A stretch of DNA of 64,000 nt from Chloroflexota bacterium (GTDB taxonomy: Bacteria > Chloroflexota > JAJPGV01). How positions within the stretch are numbered: position 1 is the stretch's first letter; each line of letters opens with the position of its first letter. Of the stretch, positions 26,793-35,788 are shown piece after piece. The translations under genes were made by a program, and so were the position numbers. Under the pieces are notes generated by a model. It was not told the origin of the DNA and made no database searches. It saw only the letters and a list, made by a program, of their open reading frames with translations. Location of the stretch: positions 1 through 64,000 of the forward strand of contig JAJPGV010000018.1 in NCBI GenBank assembly GCA_021325635.1, given 5' to 3'.

Positions 26793-27908
26793 TCAGTGGC
26801 CCCAGGAAGAGGAATCCTTGATGTGCTCGATTCCGCCCAGGAACTCGTGGCCGAGCTGGCGGGACCAGACCGAGATCAGCTTGGCCGGCTTGTCGCCGTC
26901 ATTGAAGTGCTGGTGCGCGGTCATGGGCGGGATGCAGATCAGGTCGCCGGCCGACCAGGCCTGGCGCGTGCCCTCCTGCATGTCGTGGCCCTGCCCTTCG
27001 AGCACGAGCAGCAGCTCTTCGAAGATGTGGCGGTGCTCGCCGCTGCTGCCGCCGGGCTCGATCTCCAGGGCCATCAGGTCCAGCGCCTGCGCCGCCACCT
27101 TGGTCCAGCGGCTGATGTAGAACTTGAGCTTACCGTGGCGAGTCTTCTCCCAGGCCACGTCGCCGTCGCGGATGATGCGCGGCGCCTGCTGCTCGAGCTC
27201 GTTCTCCTCGACAAGCTTCTTCAGGAACCAGTCGTACAGGGTGTCGCCGCCGGGCGCCTGGCGCACGGACCGGCGCTCACGAAAGACCTGCTCGCGCTTG
27301 GCGTCGCCGCCCAGACGAACCTCCAGGTCCGCCTCCAGGCCCAGCACGCCGGCCGGCACGCGGTAGCCATCGAGCTTGCCTGACGAGCCGCGGATTGGCT
27401 CCGTGCCGTCGGGCAGCTGCTGGAGCTCGTACTGCTCCTGCCGGAGCAGGCCGAGGACGTGCCACAGGCGGACCTGCGGCAGCCAGACGCGCAGCCCGCT
27501 GCTGCCGGCCACGAAGTGCGAGCGCGTGTAGGGCGGAATCAGCACGGCGTCGCCGGCGGTGAAGGCGTGGCTCTCGCCATCCTGCACGGACTCGCCGCTG
27601 CCGGAGATGACGTAGGCCAGCTGCGACGGGATGCTGCGCTGATCGTCGGTATGCTGCCCGGGCTCGAGGTCCAGGAAGCGGCAGGTCAGCGCGCTCAGCG
27701 GCGCCACGCTGTAGCGCTCGAATACGCGCGGATCGCCCAGCGCCCAGCCGCCCTTGGCAAACATGGCCGGCTTGACCACCCGGGGCAGCAGCTGCATGCG
27801 CTCGCGTTCCAGCTTCTGCTTGATGAAGCGACCTTCGTAGTCGTAGTAGAGCTTGGGATCGACCTCTTTCTGGGTCAACCCTTCCTTGGTGAGTTCCTGT
27901 TCCGCCAT
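26793..27908 (-). CDS. Two-domain cupin (gentisate-dioxygenase-like fold)
   Basis: 371 residues with two cupin barrels. The first (about 65-160) lacks the HxH ligands (HTDDQRSIPSQLAYV) and is probably structural. The second (about 260-345) is complete: HRHIFEELLLVLEG plus AHQHFN. This unequal arrangement resembles gentisate and 1-hydroxy-2-naphthoate dioxygenase bicupins, where one domain carries the ring-cleaving iron. Start ATG follows the previous gene closely (6 bases). Confidence 0.82.
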   Translation of the reverse strand: MAEQELTKEGLTQKEVDPKLYYDYEGRFIKQKLERERMQLLPRVVKPAMFAKGGWALGDPRVFERYSVAPLSALTCRFLDLEPGQHTDDQRSIPSQLAYVISGSGESVQDGESHAFTAGDAVLIPPYTRSHFVAGSSGLRVWLPQVRLWHVLGLLRQEQYELQQLPDGTEPIRGSSGKLDGYRVPAGVLGLEADLEVRLGGDAKREQVFRERRSVRQAPGGDTLYDWFLKKLVEENELEQQAPRIIRDGDVAWEKTRHGKLKFYISRWTKVAAQALDLMALEIEPGGSSGEHRHIFEELLLVLEGQGHDMQEGTRQAWSAGDLICIPPMTAHQHFNDGDKPAKLISVWSRQLGHEFLGGIEHIKDSSSWGH

Positions 27909-27914
27909 GTTGGC

Positions 27915-29054
27915 CTACCTTTCCCCGTATTCCGGAGCGTCTTCCAGCTGCTCGATTCCCCCCAGGCCCAGGTCGGTGACCATGCTCGGCATGGAGCTGA
28001 AAAGCAGCGCCGGATTATCCGGATCTGTGTTGAAGTGCTGGTGCTCCACCAGCGGTGGGATGTTGATCAAATCGCCCTTCTCCCAGTTCCAGCGCTGGCC
28101 GTCGTGCAGGTCGTAGCCGCGGCCTTCGAGGACCAGGATCTGCTCCTCGGCCGCGTGGCGGTGGCGTCCGGAGCGGCTGCCGATGGGCACCTCCAGCATG
28201 TACAGCCAGACGCGCCGAGCGGCATTGTCGATGAACGGATGCACCAGCCACTTGATCTTGCCCTGAGGGGTCAGCTCCCACGGCTGATCGTCGAAGCGGA
28301 TGACGTGGGTCACGTCCTCGCAGAAGGCGACCTCTTCGTGCATGAGCTGCATGTAGCGGTCGTAGGTGTTCTCCACCGGACCTTCCCACGGCCCCGCGGC
28401 GCGGCGGGCGGCAAAGGCGGACTCCACGTTGGGCTGCGCTCCGAGCCGTACCTCCAGGTCTTCGGTCAGCCCCAGCACGCCCTTCTTGATGACGTAGCCG
28501 ACCAGGTTGCCGGACTCATCTCGAATAGGGTCGGTGCCCTCCGGGAAGGTGACCTTCTCGCTGAACTTGTGCTGCTCGCGGACCATCAGGCCCAGCGCGT
28601 CGATCATGCGCGTCTGCGGCACGTAGATCTGGCAGCCCACGTCCAGGTCCCCGCCGTGCTGGTGGATGGTGTAGGGCGGCACGACCAGCAGGTCGAACGT
28701 CTCGAAGGTGTAGGTCTTGCCGTCGTTCCACTCCCAGCCTTTGCCCGAGGTGCAGAACAGCGTTGGCGCGCTGATGTGGCGATGCGCGCCGCGCACCGGC
28801 GAGTTTGGCGGGACGTCCGAGAAGTGGCAGGTGAGATCGTGCAGCGGCGCGCGGGTGAGGATCTCCACGCAGGCCAGGTCGCCCGTTTGGTGGGGGCTGC
28901 TGTGGCCGTTCACCGTCGGCTGTGGCGGAATGGGGGTCATGACGTGCGGCAGGCCGTCCATCAATGAGCCTTCACGATGCTGAAAGACGGCCTGCAGGGC
29001 CTCTACGGGAAGAGCGCGCGAGGCCTCGTCGCGCGCTTCGGTGACTGTCGACAA
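27915..29054 (-). CDS. Two-domain cupin
   Basis: 379 residues. Both domains keep the His ligands: domain 1 AHRHISAPTLF with IHQHGGD (Glu replaced by Thr), domain 2 RHRHAAEEQILVLEG with EHQHFNTD. It is closely similar to the protein at 32982-34121 along its length (the stretch KGWEWNDG, then the PPYT segment, then ENTYDRY), so the two are paralogs, duplicated around the AAA ATPase and single cupins. A ring-cleaving or other oxygenase role is likely from the fold but not from any substrate motif. Confidence 0.82.
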   Translation of the reverse strand: MSTVTEARDEASRALPVEALQAVFQHREGSLMDGLPHVMTPIPPQPTVNGHSSPHQTGDLACVEILTRAPLHDLTCHFSDVPPNSPVRGAHRHISAPTLFCTSGKGWEWNDGKTYTFETFDLLVVPPYTIHQHGGDLDVGCQIYVPQTRMIDALGLMVREQHKFSEKVTFPEGTDPIRDESGNLVGYVIKKGVLGLTEDLEVRLGAQPNVESAFAARRAAGPWEGPVENTYDRYMQLMHEEVAFCEDVTHVIRFDDQPWELTPQGKIKWLVHPFIDNAARRVWLYMLEVPIGSRSGRHRHAAEEQILVLEGRGYDLHDGQRWNWEKGDLINIPPLVEHQHFNTDPDNPALLFSSMPSMVTDLGLGGIEQLEDAPEYGER

Positions 29055-29060
29055 GAGCCG

Positions 29061-29627
29061 CTATTCCTCGGGGAAGTAGTCCTGGAAGCCCGCCACGGCA
29101 TCCTTGGGCGCCTTCTCCTTGAATTCCTGGAAGTTCAGGTTGGCGAAGTTGTAGACGGGCTTGGTCTTGACGATCAGCACCCGGGCCGGCTTCTCCGGAT
29201 CGCTGTTGAAGTGCTGGTGGACCGTGCCGGGGGCCACGAAGCAAACGTCGCCCTCTTCCCAGTCCACGCGCTCGCCGTCGCTGATGTCGTAGCCCTTGCC
29301 CTCGAGCACGAACAGCAGCGCCGAGTTCTGGTGGCCGTGGCGCTGCGATTTGGACCCCGGCGCCAGCTCCTCATACGAGGCCTGCAGCGTCTGCATGATG
29401 CCCATGCTGGGGTTGAGGATGTTCTTGTGCCAGACCTGCGGGCCGCCACGCCACTTGAAGTTGCTGGTCTTGTAGACGCGGGGGACGGAGCGCATACGGG
29501 CGCGCTCCTCACTGAGGCTGTACTTGGTGCTGGCGATGGCGCGTACGAAGACGCGCTCGACCTCGTACTCCTGCTCCACTTCGGGCTCGATCTCACGCTC
29601 GGTAACCATTGCGCTGCGGTCGATCAT
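29061..29627 (-). CDS. Single-domain cupin, tandem paralog A
   Basis: 188 residues. The cupin core is RHGHQNSALLFVLEG and PGTVHQHFNSD; Glu of motif one is replaced by Ala/Ser, so the metal would have three His ligands. The start MIDRSAMV and the central KYSLSEERARMRSVPRVYKT are nearly the same as in the next gene upstream, as is the end YNFANLNFQEFKEKAP: a recent tandem duplication. Cytosolic, no other domain. Confidence 0.8.
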   Translation of the reverse strand: MIDRSAMVTEREIEPEVEQEYEVERVFVRAIASTKYSLSEERARMRSVPRVYKTSNFKWRGGPQVWHKNILNPSMGIMQTLQASYEELAPGSKSQRHGHQNSALLFVLEGKGYDISDGERVDWEEGDVCFVAPGTVHQHFNSDPEKPARVLIVKTKPVYNFANLNFQEFKEKAPKDAVAGFQDYFPEE

Positions 29628-29653
29628 GATGGTGGTGCTCCTTCCTTAGCTTT

Positions 29654-30220
29654 CTATTCCTCGGGATGGAAGTCCTGCCAGCCGGTGGTGGCAGTCTTCG
29701 GCGCCTTTTCCTTGAACTCCTGGAAGTTCAGGTTGGCGAAGTTGTAGATGGGCTTGGTCTTGATGATGAGCAGGCGGCAGGGCTTGTCGTCGCTGCCGTT
29801 GAAGTGCTGGTGCACGGTGCCCGGGGCGACCAGGCAGACGTCGCCCTCCTGCCACTCGACGCGCTCACCGTCGTTCACGTCGTAGCCGTGGCCTTCGAGC
29901 ACGTACAGCAGCGCCGCGTTCTGATGGCCATGGCGGTTCGATCGGGCGCCGGGAGCCAGCTCCTGGTAGGTTGCCTGCAGCGTCTGCATGATGCCCATGC
30001 CGGGGCTGAGCAGCTGCTTGTGCCAGATCTGCGGGCCACCCGTCCAGCGCATCTTGCTGGTCTTGTAGACGCGGGGGACGGAGCGCATACGGGCGCGCTC
30101 CTCGCTGAGGCTGTACTTGGTGCTGGCGATGGCGCGTACGAAGACGCGCTCGATCTCGTACTCCTGCTCCACTTCGGGATCGAGCGTACGCTCGGCAACG
30201 AGGGCGCTGCGGTCAATCAT
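29654..30220 (-). CDS. Single-domain cupin, tandem paralog B
   Basis: 188 residues, same layout as the gene at 29061-29627: MIDRSALV start, KYSLSEERARMRSVPRVYKT, then RHGHQNAALLYVLEG and GTVHQHFN. The start at 30220 is set by this alignment; the frame is open further upstream. Differences are spread over the protein, so both copies look maintained, perhaps as a heteromer. Confidence 0.8.
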   Translation of the reverse strand: MIDRSALVAERTLDPEVEQEYEIERVFVRAIASTKYSLSEERARMRSVPRVYKTSKMRWTGGPQIWHKQLLSPGMGIMQTLQATYQELAPGARSNRHGHQNAALLYVLEGHGYDVNDGERVEWQEGDVCLVAPGTVHQHFNGSDDKPCRLLIIKTKPIYNFANLNFQEFKEKAPKTATTGWQDFHPEE

Positions 30221-30242
30221 GAGCGGCTCGCCGGTCCCGTTC

Positions 30243-30803
30243 CTAGGATTCCTTCCACTCCGGGGCTGGCTCGATCTGCTCGAGGTCGTGCCAGCCGAGG
30301 AGCTTGTAGATGCGGGAGTTGGCGGAGATGAAGCGCACGTTGGTCTTGGAGTCGGAGTTGAAATGCTGGTGCACGGTGTTGACCGGCACGAATACCCAGT
30401 CTCCGGCCTCCCAGTCGAAGCGCTGTGGCTTGGGCGAGACCTTCCAGCCGTACTTCTCGCCCATGTCCAGCTCCACGTCCCAGTGCAGCGAGTAGCCGCT
30501 GCCTTCCAGGATGAACATGAACTCCTCGGCCATGTGGCGGTGCTTGCCGGTGCGGCCATCGGGCGGGATGACCTGCATGTAGGCCTCGATGTCCTTCACC
30601 CGCGAGTTGAGCTTGGGATGGGCCATGTGCTTGATGCGCCCGTGCGGCGTATCCTCCCAAACCATCTCCGTGGCGCGGATGATCTTGGCCGCCTTGGAGT
30701 CGAGGTACCTTTCCTCCTTCACGGCGGCGAGATCCTCCGCGTACAGCGGCGGACCGTCAATGCCTTCCTGCCAGCGCTTGGCCTCTCCGAATTCCTTTCG
30801 CAT
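30243..30803 (-). CDS. Single-domain cupin
   Basis: 186 residues. Complete metal motif: GKHRHMAEEFMFILEGSGY and NTVHQHFNSD. A 25-residue insertion rich in Trp, Asp and Lys lies between the two motifs (HWDVELDMGEKYGWKVS), a feature not seen in the other single cupins here. Directly follows the AAA ATPase gene (18 bases), in the same operon. Confidence 0.8.
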   Translation of the reverse strand: MRKEFGEAKRWQEGIDGPPLYAEDLAAVKEERYLDSKAAKIIRATEMVWEDTPHGRIKHMAHPKLNSRVKDIEAYMQVIPPDGRTGKHRHMAEEFMFILEGSGYSLHWDVELDMGEKYGWKVSPKPQRFDWEAGDWVFVPVNTVHQHFNSDSKTNVRFISANSRIYKLLGWHDLEQIEPAPEWKES

Positions 30804-30821
30804 CGTTTCCTCCTGTTGGTG

Positions 30822-32975
30822 TTACAGAGCCCCGGACACTGCCGGGCGTTCGCCGTTCGTTCTGGTGGTCATGACCGCGTCGAGCGCGGCCGAGAGGTGC
30901 GATCCGGAGAGGACCGCGTCGCCGCGGTACTCCTGCTGCCGCAGCGCGATGATCTTGGCCTGGTCGGTGAGCGCGGCCAGGTCCGCGCCCGAGAATGCTT
31001 CCGACTGCTCGGCTATCCAGGCGAACATGGACGGCCAATCGGTCTTGGGATCCTTGGGAATGGAGTCGAGCAGGATGCGCAGCACCTGCTCGCGGCCTTC
31101 GCGGGTGGGCAGGCCGACGTACAGCTGCAGTCCCAGGCGTCCGTGGCGCAGCAGGGCGGGGTCGAGCAGGTCGCGGCGGTTCGTCGCGGCCAGGACCACG
31201 ATCTGGTTGGTGGGCTGGATGCCGTCCATCTCGGCCAGGAGCTGATTGACCACGCGCTCGGTGGTGGCGTTGGTCGCTTCGCCCTGGCGGCGCGGCGCGA
31301 TGGCGTCGATCTGGTCGAAGAAGACGACCGTGGGCGCCACCTGCCGGGCCATGCGGAAGACGTGCCGGATGGCCTCCTCGGACTGGCCCAGCCACTTGCT
31401 GAAGATCTCCGGGCCGTTGACCGGGATGAAGTTGGCTCCGCACTCGCGCGCCACCGCCTTGGCGAGCATCGTCTTGCCGGTGCCGGGAGGGCCGTAGAGC
31501 AGCACGCCCGCGGAGGGCTTGACGTGCAGCCGGGCAAACGCGTCCGGGTAGATCAGCGGCATCTCGACCGCTTCGCGCAGGCTCTGGATCACGTGCTCCA
31601 GCCCGCCCACGTCGGCCCAACCGACGTCGGGCACGTCGGTGAGCGTCTCACGCATGGCCGAGGGGTGAGTCTGCTGCGCGGCGGCCAGCAGGTCGTCCTT
31701 GCCGACGACGATGCGCAGGTCCTCGTTCGAGGCTTCGCTCAGCCCGACGAATCCGGGTCCCGCGGTGCGGCGCAGGGCATTGAGGCCGGCGCGGCGGACG
31801 AGCTCCATCAGATCGGCTCCCACGTAGCCATGGGTGAGCTGGGCCAGCTCGGGCAGGAACTCGATCGCGTCTTCGCTCAGCGGCACGCGGCGGGTGTGGA
31901 TGTGCAGGATTGATAGCCGGGCGTCGGCGTCGGGCGGACCGATGTAGATCTCGCGGTCGAAGCGACCGGGCCGGCGCAGGGCAACGTCCACGGAGTTGAC
32001 GCGGTTGGTCGTACCGATGACCACGACGTCCTCCATACTGATGAGGCCGTCGAGCAGTGACAGGAGCTGCGTGCCCATGCGCAGGTCGGCCTGCGAGCCG
32101 ATGTCCTCGCGCTGCGGCGCGATCGCGTCCAGCTCGTCGATGAGCACCACCGAGGGGCTGTGCTCCATGGCCTCTTCGAAGACCTTGCGCAGGTTGGCTT
32201 CGGTGCCACCGTGCACCGAGCTCACAATCTCGGGACCGTTGATGTACAGGAAGTGGGCGCCGACCTCGTTGGCGATGGCCCGCGTGAGATGCGTCTTGCC
32301 GACGCCCGGCGGTCCGTACATGAGGATTCCGCGCGGCGGGTCGATGCCGATGCTCTCGTACACCTCGGGAAAGCGCAGCGGGCATTCGACCAGCTCGCGA
32401 ATGAGGTCGATCTCTCCATGCAGGCCGCCGATGTCGTCGAACGTGATCAGGTTGGCCGAGATGCCGGGCCGCAGGGCGTTGGTGCGCAGCACCACGCGTG
32501 TGCCCTCGACCACCTGACCAAACTCAGGATCGACGGAGATGACGCGCATGAGCACGCTGCGGGCAAAGTCGGGCAGCTTGACGGAAACGAGCATGCCGCT
32601 GCAGGCCAGCTGGCCCTCCTCAGCGAAGCGCCGGCCCAGGTCGCGCTCGAGGCTGGTCAGATTGCCTCCCACCGGGGCCAGTGGCTCCAGCACCAGGCGC
32701 TTAGCGTCGGCCACTTCCACAGGCGTCACGACAATCTCCTCGCGCAGGTCGGGCTTGAGGAACTGCACCTGGTAGCGGTCCAGCCGTAGACAGCCCCGGC
32801 CGTCGTCCTGAGGGCGAGGCTGGACGCGGGCCAGCAGCCGCCGGCCGCGTTTGGTGCCAAGCTCGACCACTGTGCCCGGCTCGATATGCTCGCGGGCCAG
32901 GATGGCCGGATCGACGTAGGCGACGTTGCGCCCGCTCTCGGCGCTGCCGAGACGTTCTACCCTCAGTGTCAGCAC
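30822..32975 (-). CDS. Cdc48/VCP-type AAA ATPase with a degenerate second ATPase domain
   Basis: 717 residues: N-terminal Cdc48-like double-psi barrel region (1-180), D1 (about 180-400) and D2 (about 450-690). D1 is complete: Walker A GPPGVGKT (221-228), Walker B VVLIDELDAIAP (Glu281), arginine-finger region RRPGRFDREI. D2 has Walker A GPPGTGKT (495-502), but Walker B reads VVFFDQIDAIAP, with Gln555 (codon CAG, 31311-31313) for the catalytic Glu, and the finger region is HGRLGLQL. Known E-to-Q mutants of AAA proteins bind but do not hydrolyse ATP. Placed between a bicupin gene and single cupins, so it may remodel or assemble these proteins. Confidence 0.93.
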   Translation of the reverse strand: MLTLRVERLGSAESGRNVAYVDPAILAREHIEPGTVVELGTKRGRRLLARVQPRPQDDGRGCLRLDRYQVQFLKPDLREEIVVTPVEVADAKRLVLEPLAPVGGNLTSLERDLGRRFAEEGQLACSGMLVSVKLPDFARSVLMRVISVDPEFGQVVEGTRVVLRTNALRPGISANLITFDDIGGLHGEIDLIRELVECPLRFPEVYESIGIDPPRGILMYGPPGVGKTHLTRAIANEVGAHFLYINGPEIVSSVHGGTEANLRKVFEEAMEHSPSVVLIDELDAIAPQREDIGSQADLRMGTQLLSLLDGLISMEDVVVIGTTNRVNSVDVALRRPGRFDREIYIGPPDADARLSILHIHTRRVPLSEDAIEFLPELAQLTHGYVGADLMELVRRAGLNALRRTAGPGFVGLSEASNEDLRIVVGKDDLLAAAQQTHPSAMRETLTDVPDVGWADVGGLEHVIQSLREAVEMPLIYPDAFARLHVKPSAGVLLYGPPGTGKTMLAKAVARECGANFIPVNGPEIFSKWLGQSEEAIRHVFRMARQVAPTVVFFDQIDAIAPRRQGEATNATTERVVNQLLAEMDGIQPTNQIVVLAATNRRDLLDPALLRHGRLGLQLYVGLPTREGREQVLRILLDSIPKDPKTDWPSMFAWIAEQSEAFSGADLAALTDQAKIIALRQQEYRGDAVLSGSHLSAALDAVMTTRTNGERPAVSGAL

Positions 32976-32981
32976 GCCGGA

Positions 32982-34121
32982 CTAAACCCCCTCGTATTCG
33001 GGTGCGTCTTCGAATTGCTCGACGCCGCCCAGATCCATGAACGTGTAGATGCTGGGTACGGAGTGCAGCAGCACGGCCCGATCCCGGCCGGTATTGAAAT
33101 GCTGGTGTGTAACGCCGGCGGGGATGCAGATGAGGTTGCCGGCGTCCCAGTTCCAGCGCTCGCCGTCGTGCACGTCGTAGCCGGAGCCTTCGAGCACCAG
33201 GATCTGCTCCTCGGCCAGGTGGCGATGCTTGCCCGAGCGGCTGCCGGGCGCGATCTCGCTGAAGTACATCCACATGTGGTTGGCCGCGGTCTTGGTGGTC
33301 GGGTGGACCAGCCACTTGAGCTTGCCCATGGGAGTCATCTCCCACGGCAGCTTGGCTTCAGCGGCCACGTGGTCGACTTCCCGGCAGAAGTCGGCCTCAT
33401 CGTGCATGAGCTTGACGTAACGATCGTACGTGTTCTCGACGGGTTGGTTCCAGGAGCCGGCGGAGCGGCGGGCCTTGAAGGTGGCGTCGCGGCTGGGCTC
33501 CGGCCCCAGGATGACCTCGATGTCCTGCTCGATGCCGAGCACGCCCTTCCTGATGCGATAGCCCTTGAGCTGACCTTCCTCGTCGTAGATCGGGTCGGTG
33601 CCTTCGGGGAAGGTGGGCTTCTCGCTGAGCTTGTGCTGCTCGCGCCACATCAAGCCCAGGATGTGGTCAATGCGGCCGGTCTCCGGCACGTAGATCTCGC
33701 AGCCGATTTCCTTGTCGCCACCGTGCTGATGGTTGGTATAAGGCGGGACGATCATCAGGTCCCAGCTCTCGAACTCGTAGCTGGTGCCGTCGTTCCACTC
33801 CCAGCCCTTGCCGCTCATGCAGAAGAGGGTCGGAGCGCCGATATGGCGGTGCTGCCCGCGCACCGGCGCATGCGGCGCGATGCCGGTGAAGTGCGCGGTC
33901 ATGAGGTAGTGCGGGCCACGGGTCAGCAGCTCGTAGCAGGTGTGGTCACCGGTCTGGTGGGGACTGTCCATGCCCTGCACGGTGGGCTGCTTGGGCAGCT
34001 GCTCGAGGACGTGGGGCAGAGCGTCCTGAACCCTGCTCTCGCTCTCCTGAAACACGGCCAGCTTGGCCGAGTCCGGCAGGGTTTGCTGGTCGACGTCCTT
34101 CCACGGTTCGAGCTGAATCAT
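32982..34121 (-). CDS. Two-domain cupin, first gene of the cupin operon
   Basis: 379 residues from the ATG at 34121 (MIQLEPWKD). Domain 1: QHRHIGAPTLFCMSGKG and NHQHGGD; domain 2: KHRHLAEEQILVLEG and THQHFN. Paralog of the protein at 27915-29054. It ends 6 bases before the AAA ATPase start on the minus strand. The 282-base gap upstream separates it from a divergent solute-binding lipoprotein gene, so promoters for both probably lie there. Confidence 0.82.
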   Translation of the reverse strand: MIQLEPWKDVDQQTLPDSAKLAVFQESESRVQDALPHVLEQLPKQPTVQGMDSPHQTGDHTCYELLTRGPHYLMTAHFTGIAPHAPVRGQHRHIGAPTLFCMSGKGWEWNDGTSYEFESWDLMIVPPYTNHQHGGDKEIGCEIYVPETGRIDHILGLMWREQHKLSEKPTFPEGTDPIYDEEGQLKGYRIRKGVLGIEQDIEVILGPEPSRDATFKARRSAGSWNQPVENTYDRYVKLMHDEADFCREVDHVAAEAKLPWEMTPMGKLKWLVHPTTKTAANHMWMYFSEIAPGSRSGKHRHLAEEQILVLEGSGYDVHDGERWNWDAGNLICIPAGVTHQHFNTGRDRAVLLHSVPSIYTFMDLGGVEQFEDAPEYEGV

Positions 34122-34295
34122 GTGCGCTTCACAAATCCCTTCCGCTGCCGTTGCTCGGGAGCCATGACCCAGAGCAACTGAATGAAATTTCTGGGAAACT
34201 GAGCCGGTGCCCGGCGCGGCAGCCCGTGAGCGCATTGTAGGAGGCGCTCACGCTCATCGCAAACCTCTGACAAGGGTACTACAAATTTGACGCCT

Positions 34296-34330
34296 ACGTG
34301 AGGTTTGACTCTTACGTCCACGTGAGGGTT
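34296..34330. promoter_or_regulatory. Direct repeats in the divergent intergenic region (possible operator)
   Basis: ACGTGAGGTTT (34296-34306) and ACGTGAGGGTT (34320-34330) are spaced 24 bases start to start between the divergent cupin operon and the solute-binding lipoprotein gene. A regulator of both transcription units could bind here. No regulator gene is in this stretch. Confidence 0.3.
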
Positions 34331-34403
34331 ATCGGAACGGACGAGGAGGCAGCAGGCAGTCCGCTTGACCGGCGAGTGAGAATAGGTCAGGAGGTGCTCA
34401 TAC

Positions 34404-35513
34404 GTGTTTACGACTCGATCGCGGTCGGCTTCCGCGCTGTTGGGAATCCTGACCTGTCTGCTGGCAGCATGCGGAGGCGGAGCGGCGACGGCGCCGGCCG
34501 CGAGCGCCCCTGCCACTGCTGCCGCGACGGCGCCGGCCAAGCCGGCTGGCGCGAGCCCTTCCGCACAGCCCGCGACCGGTAGCGGTTCGGCGGCGCCGGC
34601 GGCTGCTGCGCAGGGTGCGACACGCATCACCGTGGCCTACAGCGTGGCATCGCCCGGTTTCTGGCCGCTGTATATGGCGGCCGACACCGGCATCTTCCAG
34701 AAGAACGGCCTCGACGTCAACGTCGAGGTCATCCCCGGCGCGCCTGCCGCGGCGGCCGCCATGGTCTCGGGCCAGGTGCAATTCGCCCAGTTCGGCGGCG
34801 GCGCGGCCATGAGCGCAGCGGCCAACGGCTCCGATCTGGTGATCCTGGCGGTGATGATCCCGGTCAACCAGTTCGTCATCGAAGGCAGCGCGGACATGAA
34901 GTCGCCGGCGGATCTCAAGGGCAAGAAAATTGCCGTGGTGTCGCTTGGCGGCTCGGAGGACAACATCTCTCTGCGATCGGGCCTGCACTCCATCGGCCTC
35001 GATCCGGACAAGGACGTCAGCATCTTGCCGGCGGGTCAGGATCGCGTGTCGGCATTGATCAATGGCGCGGTCCAGGCGGCTGCGCTCACTCCGCCCGACA
35101 CCATCAAGGCCGAAGCCAACGGCTTTCACCCGGTGTCCGACCTGGCAAGCACGGGCTTGCCTCACCTCGGCCAGTCGACCGTCTCGACGCACAGCTACGT
35201 CACCGCGCACAAGGACGTGGCTCAGAAGTACGTCGATTCCATGGTGCAGGGCATCGCCAAGCTCAAGCAGGACCGCGCGCTGGCGATCGACGTGCTGGGC
35301 AAGCGCATCAAGTCCGACGACCAGCAGGCCATGGGCGTGGCCTATGACTTCTACACCAAGGAAATCTTCCCCAACTTCCCTGAGCCGAAACCCGAGCTGT
35401 TCCAGGACGCGGTGACCGAACTGCAGAAAGAAGATCCGAAGATCGCCAGCCTGGACGTCAAGACCATCATCGACCCCTCGTTTGTCAAGAGCGCACAGAG
35501 CCGGGCCTCCTAG
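34404..35513 (+). CDS. ABC transporter solute-binding lipoprotein (NMT1 type)
   Basis: 369 residues from a GTG with AGGAGG ahead. Lipobox LLAACGG, then a 45-residue Ala/Pro/Ser linker and an NMT1-like domain (FWPLYMAADTGIFQKNGLDV, then QFAQFGGGAAMSAAANG and LKGKKIAVVSLGGSEDN). Related in family, not closely in sequence, to the lipoprotein at 24156. Divergent from the cupin operon; likely delivers its substrate. No permease gene is adjacent. Confidence 0.85.
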   Translation: MFTTRSRSASALLGILTCLLAACGGGAATAPAASAPATAAATAPAKPAGASPSAQPATGSGSAAPAAAAQGATRITVAYSVASPGFWPLYMAADTGIFQKNGLDVNVEVIPGAPAAAAAMVSGQVQFAQFGGGAAMSAAANGSDLVILAVMIPVNQFVIEGSADMKSPADLKGKKIAVVSLGGSEDNISLRSGLHSIGLDPDKDVSILPAGQDRVSALINGAVQAAALTPPDTIKAEANGFHPVSDLASTGLPHLGQSTVSTHSYVTAHKDVAQKYVDSMVQGIAKLKQDRALAIDVLGKRIKSDDQQAMGVAYDFYTKEIFPNFPEPKPELFQDAVTELQKEDPKIASLDVKTIIDPSFVKSAQSRAS

Positions 35514-35788
35514 AGTCGACGCAGGGCAACTACCCCGGGTCAAGACTTCGCCGAAACGGCATCCCACCGCGCACCATTCGTGGCAAGGCCACCGCGCTTC
35601 GGGCGAGCCACGGACGGAGATGAGCACGAGGCTCTATCTGCTGTCACCCGAAAGAGGAGCGCACTGTGTTGACGCTTCGGGCGCTCGTTGGTCCCCCGCC
35701 GAGCAGCCGGCGCTGCTCGGCGGGAGGTGGACGGAAGGTCGCTGTGCACGGAACGATTCGGATGGACTGCTGATGTAAGCTACCAAGC

